Assembly: GCA_934489915.1 (NCBI GenBank)
Contig: CAKSSZ010000043.1
Coordinates: forward strand, 1-9,546
DNA: 9,546 nt
From: an uncultured Clostridia bacterium
GTDB taxonomy: Bacteria; Bacillota; Clostridia; HGM11514
Reading direction: 5' to 3'
A program made the position numbers and the translations under genes. Within the stretch, counting starts at the first letter, position 1; every line of letters starts with the position of its first letter. Positions 1 to 6,313 of the stretch are shown one piece after another. The notes below the pieces were generated by a model. The model was not told where the DNA came from. It did not search any database and saw nothing but the letters and a program-made list of their open reading frames with translations.

Positions 1-1
1 C

Positions 2-1165
2 GTCTGGCACACTCTCTGGGACATCCATCAAAAAGAACAAATCATTGCAGGGCTGACAGAAGAAATGCTGGAACGGTTAAAACGGCGGGACGCACTTTAT
101 AAAAGAGAGCAAATTCCGGCTTCCTATCACTTTAACCCGGCAGAGCTTGCCTTTGAATTGGATCGGCTTGCGGCAGAATGTAACATCCGTGTAAGACTCC
201 ACACAAAGGTTTGCGGTGTTTCCACAAGGGAGGGAGCCGTAGATGCAGTCTTCATTGAGGATCAGGACGGAAGGGGCGCCATCCGTGCCGGGTTTTTTAT
301 TGACTGCACCGGGGACGGAGATGTTATGAAGCTTTTGTCTATGCCCTGCTTCACCAATCAATGGATCCAGCCTCCGTCTGCCTGCTGCCACTTACTTGGT
401 GAGCTGGAGCAGGTAGATATTCCCAAACTCGTGTCAGAGCACGCCGCCGAATTTGGATTGGAAAACGATTGGGGCTGGAGCTCCCCCGTGGCGGGCTGCC
501 CGGGGCTTACCATGCGAGCGGATCATCACGTTTTCGGCGTTCGGTGCGACCGTGCCGCCGACCTTACCCGTGCCGAGCAAATCGGACGGAGTCAAATGAG
601 GGGCTTTCTGGATTTGCTGCGCAAATACGGCCGCTCTGACACCCATTATGCCATCACCAATATCGCGTCTTATATCGGCGTGCGGGAAACGGTGCATTAT
701 ACCACAAAATTCAAAGCAGAACGCCTGCCGCTGTTCAGCGGCGCCCAATATCCGGATGTCATTGCAAAGGGAACCTATCCCTCCGATGTGCATCATGGCA
801 ACAACATGGGAATCACATTTTGGTATTTGGACGGCACACGTCTCACCTCCTACGGAAGAAATACCAGAATGGAAACAGGCAACTGGCGGGAAGAGCATCA
901 AATCACAGGTGCCCCGGCTGCCTATTATCAGGTTCCCTTTTCCATTCTCGTGCAAGAACACTGGCGCAACCTCATTCCCGCCGGCAGAATGTTAAATGCA
1001 GACAGCGGCGCCTTCGGCGCCCTGCGGGTCATGGTGAATTTAAATCAGATGGGAGAAGCCGCCGGCTGTGCCGCCGCCATTTGCCTGCAGGAAAACCGAG
1101 CCATTTATGAAATAGACGGGTGCAAGGTGCGTGCCCTATTAAAAAAGGGTGGCTCCGCTTTGTAA
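2..1165 (+). CDS. FAD-dependent oxidoreductase, 3' part (5' end outside window)
   Basis: The reading frame is open from the left edge (first full codon at 2, reading VWHTLWD...) to TAA at 1163-1165. The first internal ATG at 65 is therefore not the true start, and the N-terminal Rossmann GxGxxG part is missing. About 387 residues are visible. Family clues are the segment FIDCTGDGDV (second FAD-contact motif of the FAD_oxidored group, positions 296-325) and a C-terminal block around 968-1105 reading IPAGRMLNADSGAFGALRVM followed by NLNQMGEAAG, typical of the same group. The family comprises soluble flavoproteins, often of unknown substrate and often found near sugar-acid or polysaccharide catabolism genes. 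The substrate cannot be read from the sequence. No terminator hairpin is visible in the 60 bp before the next promoter. Family assignment is firm; the specific reaction is unknown. Confidence 0.85.
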   Translation, partial: VWHTLWDIHQKEQIIAGLTEEMLERLKRRDALYKREQIPASYHFNPAELAFELDRLAAECNIRVRLHTKVCGVSTREGAVDAVFIEDQDGRGAIRAGFFIDCTGDGDVMKLLSMPCFTNQWIQPPSACCHLLGELEQVDIPKLVSEHAAEFGLENDWGWSSPVAGCPGLTMRADHHVFGVRCDRAADLTRAEQIGRSQMRGFLDLLRKYGRSDTHYAITNIASYIGVRETVHYTTKFKAERLPLFSGAQYPDVIAKGTYPSDVHHGNNMGITFWYLDGTRLTSYGRNTRMETGNWREEHQITGAPAAYYQVPFSILVQEHWRNLIPAGRMLNADSGAFGALRVMVNLNQMGEAAGCAAAICLQENRAIYEIDGCKVRALLKKGGSAL

Positions 1166-1225
1166 GGCCGCTTCCGTCCCTTCGACAAAATCAGACATAA
1201 TTTTTGATAAAATTACAAAAAATGA

Positions 1226-1254
1226 TTGACAAAAAGCAAAAAAAATTATATAAT
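1226..1254 (+). promoter_or_regulatory. Consensus sigma-A promoter of the nhaC-family gene
   Basis: A perfect TTGACA (1226-1231) is separated by exactly 17 bp of A-rich DNA from a perfect TATAAT (1249-1254). Transcription is expected to begin near 1260-1262, leaving a leader of about 28 nt, too short for a riboswitch. The TTG of the -35 box happens to be in frame with the downstream gene, so an automatic caller could mistake it for a start codon. A 9-bp inverted repeat (1190-1198 and 1280-1288) brackets the promoter. Confidence 0.9.
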
Positions 1255-1273
1255 TGTTTCTGTAATTTTATAC

Positions 1274-1280
1274 GAAAGGA
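1274..1280 (+). promoter_or_regulatory. Ribosome binding site fixing the antiporter start
   Basis: GAAAGGA at 1274-1280 lies 8 nt before the ATG at 1289. The in-frame ATG at 1280 overlaps the last base of this site and the in-frame TTG at 1226 is the -35 box, so 1289 is the best start. It puts a positively charged n-region and hydrophobic signal-type segment at the very N-terminus. Confidence 0.8.
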
Positions 1281-1288
1281 TGTCTGAT

Positions 1289-3073
1289 ATGAAAGACACA
1301 AAAAGACTTGCGGCAATGCTGGGATGTCTGGTATTTCTGTTCGTGCTGATGCTGCCCATGTTCAGCTTTGCAGAATCCGCCCCCGCCTCCACTGCCGACA
1401 CCTATGTTTTTGAGGATGATGACGGCATTCACACCCTCGACCTCACAGATTCTGACGACGCAAATGCTTATTTCACGGATGACCATTATAATGAAGATAT
1501 TGCCTCAACCGACGGCAATTTCAAAGCAAGAAGCGAAACCGCAACCGCAACCCAGCGGGAAAGCATTCCGTTTTTTGCAACCTTCTGGGCAATCATCCCG
1601 CCGGTTATTGCCATTGTGCTTGCCCTGATTACCAAAGAGGTGTATTCCTCTCTGTTTATCGGGATTGTGGTAGGCGGTCTGTTCTCTGCCGGCTTTCACC
1701 CTGTGTCTGCCATGGACAACCTGTTAAATGAAGGACTGATTGCCGCAGTATCCGGTACCGCCGGCATTTTCATCTTTCTGGTGGTTTTAGGCGTAATTGT
1801 GGCGCTGGTGAACAAAGCAGGCGGCAGCGCGGCCTTTGGCACATGGGCGCAAAAAAATATTAAATCCCGCTCAGGCGCTATGATTGCCACCTTTGTGCTG
1901 GGTGTTCTGATTTTTATTGATGACTACTTTAATTGTCTTACCGTAGGCTCGGTGATGAGACCGCTGACCGACAGAAACAAAATTTCCCGGGCGAAGCTTG
2001 CGTATCTGATCGACGCAACCGCAGCGCCCGTATGCATGATTGCTCCCATTTCCTCCTGGGCTGCGGCTGTTTCCAGCTACGCCCCCGAGGGTCAGGGACT
2101 TTCCATGTTTATCAAGGCCATCCCCTTTAACTTTTATTCCTTGCTGACCTTCGTATTTATTTTGGCTCTGACCGCTATGAAATTTGATTACGGTCCCATG
2201 AAGCTGCACGAATATAATGCAGTGAAAAAGGGTGATCTTTACACCTGCGGCGACCGTGTGGACGAAGCAGCCGATCAGGAAACCGTATCCTCTAAGGGAA
2301 TTGTACTGGATTTGGTATTCCCCATCGCAACTTTGATTGTGGTATGCGTTCTGGCATTGATTTATGTAGGCGGCTTCTTTGACGGCAAGAGCTTTGTAGA
2401 CGCCTTTGCTAATACAGACGCAACCGTCGGCCTTCCCTGGGGCGGTATTATTTCGCTGGTGATCACCATCATCTATCTGCTGATCAGACGCAGCATTACT
2501 TTTAAAGAAGCAATGGACAGCATTCCGAAAGGATTTATTGCAATGGTTCCCGCCATTCTGATTCTGACCTTTGCCACCTCCTTAAAGAACATGACCGGTC
2601 TTTTGGGCGCAAAGGTTTTCGTGGCGGGCATTGTAAACGGCGCGGCTGCCGGCTTTACCAACTTCCTGCCGGCTATCATCTTCCTGGTTGCGGTTGGGTT
2701 ATCCTTTGCAACCGGTACCTCTTGGGGAACCTTTGGAATTCTGATCCCCATTGTAACGGCAATTTTCCCGCCTACCAATCCCATGCAGGTCATCGGTATG
2801 TCGGCATGCTTGGCAGGCGCAGTTTGCGGCGATCACTGCTCGCCCATTTCGGATACGACCATCATGTCCTCTGCCGGCGCGCAGTGTAACCACTTAAATC
2901 ACGTTTCCACACAGCTTCCGTATGCATTTACAGTCGCAGCGGTTTCCTTTGTGTCATACATTATTTCCGGCTTTGTAAAAGAGTGGTACATTTGCCTGCC
3001 CATCGGTATTGTACTGATGATTGCGGTACTCTTTGGCATCAAAGCAATGACCAAGCAGCAAGCAGAAGAATAA
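1289..3073 (+). CDS. Na+/H+ antiporter, NhaC family
   Basis: This is a 594-residue polytopic membrane protein predicted to exchange Na+ for H+ across the cytoplasmic membrane (NhaC-type, Na_H_antiporter domain). About 12 hydrophobic segments lie between residues 95 and 587. Family-like blocks are LIFIDDYFNCLTVGSVMRPL (207-226), APVCMIAPISSWAAA (246-260), TGTSWGTFGILIPI (475-488) and CGDHCSPISDTTIMSS (513-528); the acidic and Ser/Thr residues there are the likely ion path. Unusually, the N-terminus (1-30) looks like a signal sequence (basic MKDTKR, a hydrophobic run, then FSFAES). It is followed by a soluble, strongly acidic stretch (about 39-90, rich in Asp/Glu with His48 and His66) before the first core helix, implying an extracytoplasmic tail. 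The start is set by the ribosome site at 1274-1280. It has its own promoter and ends at a strong hairpin, so it is probably monocistronic. The transported ion is inferred from family; some NhaC relatives carry other substrates. Confidence 0.88.
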   Translation: MKDTKRLAAMLGCLVFLFVLMLPMFSFAESAPASTADTYVFEDDDGIHTLDLTDSDDANAYFTDDHYNEDIASTDGNFKARSETATATQRESIPFFATFWAIIPPVIAIVLALITKEVYSSLFIGIVVGGLFSAGFHPVSAMDNLLNEGLIAAVSGTAGIFIFLVVLGVIVALVNKAGGSAAFGTWAQKNIKSRSGAMIATFVLGVLIFIDDYFNCLTVGSVMRPLTDRNKISRAKLAYLIDATAAPVCMIAPISSWAAAVSSYAPEGQGLSMFIKAIPFNFYSLLTFVFILALTAMKFDYGPMKLHEYNAVKKGDLYTCGDRVDEAADQETVSSKGIVLDLVFPIATLIVVCVLALIYVGGFFDGKSFVDAFANTDATVGLPWGGIISLVITIIYLLIRRSITFKEAMDSIPKGFIAMVPAILILTFATSLKNMTGLLGAKVFVAGIVNGAAAGFTNFLPAIIFLVAVGLSFATGTSWGTFGILIPIVTAIFPPTNPMQVIGMSACLAGAVCGDHCSPISDTTIMSSAGAQCNHLNHVSTQLPYAFTVAAVSFVSYIISGFVKEWYICLPIGIVLMIAVLFGIKAMTKQQAEE

Positions 3074-3088
3074 AAACAGTTTAAAACG

Positions 3089-3125
3089 CAGGGGATACAG
3101 TGAATTGATTTCGCTGTATCCCCTG
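3089..3125. terminator. Hairpin terminator between convergent genes, probably bidirectional
   Basis: CAGGGGATACAG (3089-3100) pairs perfectly with CTGTATCCCCTG (3114-3125). Four more inner pairs (3101-3104 with 3110-3113, one of them T-G) leave a 5-nt loop, giving a 16-bp stem. On the plus strand it begins 15 nt after the antiporter stop and is followed by a weak T-rich tail. On the minus strand the tail (3086-3071) has two T-runs, a better match to an intrinsic terminator, and lies about 120 nt past the GH127 stop. Positions 3126-3242 otherwise hold no recognisable feature. Confidence 0.8.
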
Positions 3126-3242
3126 TTTCTGTATCAATACAATATTCTTCCGTTAAACCGCACAAAAATCAACAGTCAGTCATTTTCATTCACAGCCATT
3201 TTTCTCCTGTCATATAACATAGGTACTTTAACTCGACTTATA

Positions 3243-5171
3243 TCAAACATAAATTGTAAAATATCTATCGTCATCAGAAGAATAATCATCTGCTGTCGCA
3301 TAAGCACACATATCAAGTTTTCGAAAATACCCACCGCTGTGCAAGGTCACAGCATAACATGCCAGCACGCTTGGATCCTCACTCTTCTGATAAACAGCCT
3401 CCACCTCAAAGCAGGTGCCGCAAATTGTCTCAAACGAAAACATCTCTGTTTCATTCCAGCCCGTTTTTTTACTTTTGGCAAGTAAGAGCGGACCATAGGT
3501 AATAAAGGAACAACGCTTCTTTTCCATAAAATCGCACGATAGCGCTCTTCCTTTTGTTCCATACGGCGTCCAACGCAAAATATGAAAATCATCTTTTTCA
3601 TAATCCGGAACTTCAAACGGAAAATCATGAATCTGCGCTTTAAAATTAAAATCAAGAGAAATATTGGATTCACCGGGCTGAACCACTATTTTGTAATATC
3701 CGTTCGAAGTGGATGACAAGGCTATTCCATTAACGGAAGCATGTTCTCCGATCATCTCCGGTATTCTGAGATACATGTTAAATTGCTGTCGATTTTGAAC
3801 AGTAATATTCAAAATACCTTGCTGCAAATAGCCATCGGAGATTTCTATTTTTATCTCAGAACCATTCATATCCACTACGCCCGTCAAGGGACAAAACAAG
3901 TTGACATATAAACCGTCCCGTCCCTGCATCAGCGCAAACTGAGTTATATTGATATAGCCCCTGGGGATATTATCCAAACAGCATTGATTATATTTTGTGC
4001 CGGATTGTCCTTCGGCAATCATATTTTTACAGTTGGATCGAACCGCTCTTGCGCCCCACGTCCCATCATCAGACACCGAAGCCAAAAATGCATTATAAAA
4101 TGCCTTTTCTGCTGCATTTGCATATTTCACATTTCCTGTCAGAGCAAACAATTCCGTACACATTCTCATCCAATGAATTACATCGCACGGCTCAGAAAGT
4201 GCATTTTCAATTACAGATGCATGAGCAAAAATATCATTAAATCCAACCGAACCCATCACATTTGATTCATTTTCCTGCAATAAATCATGCATACAAATAA
4301 CGGCGTCCAGGTATTTTTCCGTTCCGGTTACACGATACAATTCCAAAAGTCCATCCAGACAGGACATCATTTCATAGGCCTTTGCCCATAAATGGCTGTC
4401 CGGATACCAGGTATGAATTGGCTTTTTCAGCAATGCGTTTCGGATGATGTTGGGCTTTTGATCCTTGTTATTGTCCCAGTGTTCAGCAATCTGAATACAA
4501 TATTTTAAAAGTTTTTCATCACCCACAAGCCGGTATAAAATAAGCAAAGGCTTCAAGAGAGAACTGCTGGGCAGACCACAAAAATTTTTAGTCCCCGTTT
4601 CCCATAAGGGAATCCTGTTTTTTTCAAGCTCATTCATGAGCTGCATTGCCAGCTTATACGCCGCTTTTAAAATGGTTTGATTATCCGTTAACTCAGCACA
4701 TTCAATCAATCCCCAAAGCGTATATTTCCTGCACCATATATTCCAATTCCAATCGCAATTCCACCCCATAACAGCAAAAGCCTGTACAGGATCCGGAGAA
4801 AACACATTCATGCTATCACGATAAGAATTCAGATAGCCGTCCTCCCGGGCAAACAAACATACTCGTAACGCAACTTTTTCAATCCATTTCTTCAGCTCAT
4901 AATCCTTGGTATATCTACAAACTCTGCAGGCACTCAACATAAGCTTTCCCCAAAATTCGCCGCTCCAATGCCCCACGACAGTTTGATCATCCCGCGGATA
5001 TTTCAAAGCATCCTCAGCTTCTTGATAAATTTCACTCTTTGCAAAATCAGAAAAAATACGATTTTGGAAAAAGCGGTTCATATATTTTTCTATAAAGCCA
5101 TTCAATTTGGTATCGCCAATTTCAGCAAATTCAAACCGGTTCTTTTTTTTATACTTTACCTGATATTTCAT
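3243..5171 (-). CDS. GH127-like glycoside hydrolase (beta-L-arabinofuranosidase fold)
   Basis: This is a 642-residue protein of normal length for the GH127/DUF1680 group, with no signal peptide, so probably cytoplasmic. The group includes retaining beta-L-arabinofuranosidases that use a zinc-bound cysteine nucleophile (HypBA1: Glu338, Cys340, Cys417, Cys418). Matching residues here are Glu327-Pro-Cys329 in SEPCDVIHW and the Cys397-Cys398 pair in NQCCLDN, so the metal/nucleophile set appears intact. The N-terminal alpha/alpha-barrel region starts with VVGHWSGEFWGK (65-76); residues from about 430 form the beta-rich C-terminal part. My by-eye alignment puts Asp313 or Asn312 where the acid/base Glu is expected, so the exact activity may differ from HypBA1. 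The start at 5171 has a strong ribosome site, AGGAGGAG at 5184-5177. The gene lies downstream of the rlmD remnant on the same strand, is AT-richer than the aroB-rlmD block, and has no sugar transporter or regulator beside it in this window. Family is firm; substrate is inferred. Confidence 0.85.
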   Translation of the reverse strand: MKYQVKYKKKNRFEFAEIGDTKLNGFIEKYMNRFFQNRIFSDFAKSEIYQEAEDALKYPRDDQTVVGHWSGEFWGKLMLSACRVCRYTKDYELKKWIEKVALRVCLFAREDGYLNSYRDSMNVFSPDPVQAFAVMGWNCDWNWNIWCRKYTLWGLIECAELTDNQTILKAAYKLAMQLMNELEKNRIPLWETGTKNFCGLPSSSLLKPLLILYRLVGDEKLLKYCIQIAEHWDNNKDQKPNIIRNALLKKPIHTWYPDSHLWAKAYEMMSCLDGLLELYRVTGTEKYLDAVICMHDLLQENESNVMGSVGFNDIFAHASVIENALSEPCDVIHWMRMCTELFALTGNVKYANAAEKAFYNAFLASVSDDGTWGARAVRSNCKNMIAEGQSGTKYNQCCLDNIPRGYINITQFALMQGRDGLYVNLFCPLTGVVDMNGSEIKIEISDGYLQQGILNITVQNRQQFNMYLRIPEMIGEHASVNGIALSSTSNGYYKIVVQPGESNISLDFNFKAQIHDFPFEVPDYEKDDFHILRWTPYGTKGRALSCDFMEKKRCSFITYGPLLLAKSKKTGWNETEMFSFETICGTCFEVEAVYQKSEDPSVLACYAVTLHSGGYFRKLDMCAYATADDYSSDDDRYFTIYV

Positions 5172-5209
5172 ATAAACTCCTCCTGATTCGTTTTTTTCTG
5201 AGAGTAATT

Positions 5210-5215
5210 ATTATA
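5210..5215 (-). promoter_or_regulatory. Possible -10 box for the GH127 gene
   Basis: The minus strand reads TATAAT at 5215-5210, about 39 nt upstream of the GH127 ATG. No convincing -35 box lies 16-18 bp further up (the 17-bp position reads ATAATT), and there is no TGn extension. It could be an activator-dependent promoter or chance in AT-rich DNA. Confidence 0.3.
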
Positions 5216-5244
5216 GGTTCATTCCTCTTGAAAATTATTCGATT

Positions 5245-5303
5245 TCATATTTCTCCTGTTCTTGCCATCAACACCACCGTCTCCACATGGGGCGAGGAAA
5301 CAG
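5245..5303 (-). pseudogene. Displaced 3' end of an rlmD gene (remnant)
   Basis: The minus strand from 5289 reads HVETVVLMARTGEI followed by TGA at 5247-5245, the characteristic RlmD/RumA C-terminus. Just before it, 5303-5292 reads CTG TTT CCT CGC (LFPR), also RlmD-like, but the spacing to CAT is wrong, so the two halves are out of frame and an indel is likely. There is no start codon or upstream domain. The live rlmD gene ends HVETVVLLSKGGKDEI. The two share 14 identical bases and then diverge at synonymous or conservative positions, so this is the end of a different rlmD allele rather than a fresh copy. Its stop lies about 73 nt upstream of the GH127 ATG, suggesting rlmD once ended here. Confidence 0.75.
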
Positions 5304-5316
5304 TGTTGATGTCAGG
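5261..5316. repeat. Imperfect inverted repeat spanning the duplicated rlmD core
   Basis: CATCAACAC (5266-5274) is the exact inverse of GTGTTGATG (5303-5311). Past one mismatch the arms extend to 5261-5264 and 5313-5316 with one wobble pair. The 28-nt spacer contains the 14-bp core shared with rlmD. There is no T-run, so it is not a standard terminator. It could be an attachment-site dyad, an RNA hairpin after the HNH gene, or coincidence. Confidence 0.5.
5276..5289. repeat. 14-bp core shared with the live rlmD 3' end (distal copy)
   Basis: ACCGTCTCCACATG here is identical to 6340-6353 inside rlmD and in the same orientation. On the minus strand it encodes HVETV. The two copies bracket the HNH gene, about 1,064 bp apart. 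Confidence 0.8.
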
Positions 5317-5324
5317 TTGCCCCA

Positions 5325-5346
5325 ATAGTTCTCGGGAACAAATCGA
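5325..5346 (-). repeat. Degenerate copy of the rlmD DMFPRT-coding segment (copy C)
   Basis: The minus strand reads GTC GAT TTG TTC CCG AGA ACT, translating VDLFPRT, the RlmD signature just before GHVETV. Over 5328-5346 it matches rlmD 6358-6376 at 15 of 19 bases and the neighbouring copy at 5378-5396 at 16 of 19. The reading frame stops soon after (IGAT-stop). It lies exactly 50 bp from the other degenerate copy. Confidence 0.6.
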
Positions 5347-5374
5347 CTGACTGTCTTTGTCTCAAATAACATCG

Positions 5375-5396
5375 ATAGTTCTCGGTAACATATCAA
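5375..5396 (-). repeat. Degenerate copy of the rlmD DMFPRT-coding segment (copy B)
   Basis: Starting immediately after the HNH stop codon (5401-5399), the minus strand reads CTT GAT ATG TTA CCG AGA ACT, translating LDMLPRT. Over 5378-5396 it matches rlmD 6358-6376 at 17 of 19 bases (FDMFPRT there). After AGAAC the similarity to rlmD fades, and a stop follows five codons later. Together with the segment in rlmD it forms direct repeats about 980 bp apart around the HNH gene. Confidence 0.65.
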
Positions 5397-5398
5397 GC

Positions 5399-6313
5399 CT
5401 ACGTTAGATTACTTTTACCAAGATTACATTTTGAACATAGAGTTTGTAGGTTTTCAATCACGGTCTCGCCACCCTTTGACCAAGGAACGATATGATCTAC
5501 ATGAAGTACAACAGATGGATCTTTTGCCGGAGACGCACCACAAGCACAGCATTTAAAATTGTCACGAGCTAACACCTTAAATCTCAAGCGAGTATTGATA
5601 TTTCTTGATGTTCGATGTTTTGGCAGAGTTACTGCCTCATTTTCTTTCTCTGATTTATTGCTTGTACTATTTCTGATAGTGTCAGGCTCAGAAACACATG
5701 ACTGATATTCACTTTCTGTAGAATTTATATATTCTACAAATGCCTCTAATGCTTTACGCCATCCTCCAAATCTTCTTTTAAATGTATCGATAGAATAGTT
5801 ACAGATTCCTGCTTTGGTTATATTGGTCGAAGTCGGTTGCCGCCCCAATAATCGCCACATCCGCTCAATTTCATCAAAGCATTCCTGCTCGGTTATTCTA
5901 TCTTTGGTGAATCCTGTAGGTTCTAGTCCGGCTTTTTTCAGGAAATCATTCCATTTGCCAAAACGAGAGAAAATATATTCAGCAGAATACTTGCCATATT
6001 TTCTATATTCCTCATATGGAACAGTCTTTTTGTTGATAAGGTTAGCAACTCTTCTTAAATCATCAAAGTATTCTTCGTCAGAAATCAATTTAAGCTCAGC
6101 TGAATTCCGTTCGGTTCTTAACCCGGCCAAAGTCAGAGCATTTTTCCATGTTCCAAAATGTGCTTGGATCGCAGTTTGTGAATATTTCCCATACGACTTA
6201 TATGTTGAGATAGAAATATAATCCTTGCCAAGTGTTGCTGCCGTTTTTTTAATATCAGCTATTATTTCCTCATCTGTCAATTGTGTTTTCCATTCATTTA
6301 GTTCAAATTTCAT
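5399..6313 (-). CDS. HNH endonuclease with homing-endonuclease-associated repeats
   Basis: This is a 304-residue protein. Residues 11-65, 78-130 and 139-191 are three copies of the HNH-associated (homing endonuclease associated) repeat, each running from an acidic helix (DEEIIAD, DEEYFDD, EQECFDE) through a loop (YGKYS, YGKYS, ICNYS) to (F)GxW and a final helix; they are likely DNA-binding. After a polar linker (about 200-238) comes a classic HNH/treble-clef nuclease: Cys255-x2-Cys258, His271-Val-Asp273-His274, Asn288 and Cys293-x2-Cys296, so the zinc and catalytic residues appear present. An earlier in-frame GTG (6322) falls inside the ribosome site AAAGGTGG (6326-6319), so the ATG at 6313 is chosen. 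Start and rlmD stop overlap in ATGAAATTTGA, suggesting translational coupling to the operon. The gene is visibly AT-richer than rlmD. No methylase or immunity partner is present, which favours a homing-type nuclease over restriction. Its target is unknown. Confidence 0.85.
   Translation of the reverse strand: MKFELNEWKTQLTDEEIIADIKKTAATLGKDYISISTYKSYGKYSQTAIQAHFGTWKNALTLAGLRTERNSAELKLISDEEYFDDLRRVANLINKKTVPYEEYRKYGKYSAEYIFSRFGKWNDFLKKAGLEPTGFTKDRITEQECFDEIERMWRLLGRQPTSTNITKAGICNYSIDTFKRRFGGWRKALEAFVEYINSTESEYQSCVSEPDTIRNSTSNKSEKENEAVTLPKHRTSRNINTRLRFKVLARDNFKCCACGASPAKDPSVVLHVDHIVPWSKGGETVIENLQTLCSKCNLGKSNLT

Noticed and set aside
1166..1225. Terminator for the FAD oxidoreductase gene
   Set aside because: No stable hairpin followed by T-run could be found in this interval.
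1226..1288. TTG start at 1226 adding 21 residues to the antiporter
   Set aside because: That TTG is the first three bases of the -35 box of a consensus promoter, upstream of the expected transcript start; the ribosome site supports 1289.
3169..3206. Minus-strand mini-ORF with ribosome site (ACAGGAGAAAA then ATG, reading MAVNEND)
   Set aside because: Only seven codons, no promoter and no conservation evidence; probably chance in AT-rich DNA.
3172..5354. Short repeats flanking the GH127 gene: TTTCTCCTGT at 3201-3210 and 5250-5259, and inverse ACAGTCAGTC copies at 3172-3181 and 5345-5354
   Set aside because: Each is only 10 bp, they disagree in orientation, and matches of this size between two non-coding stretches are expected fairly often; not enough to claim a transposon.
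5191..5398. CRISPR-like array suggested by the 50-bp spaced repeats at 5325 and 5375
   Set aside because: There are only two diverged units, each of which translates to the RlmD motif, and no cas genes; they are gene remnants.
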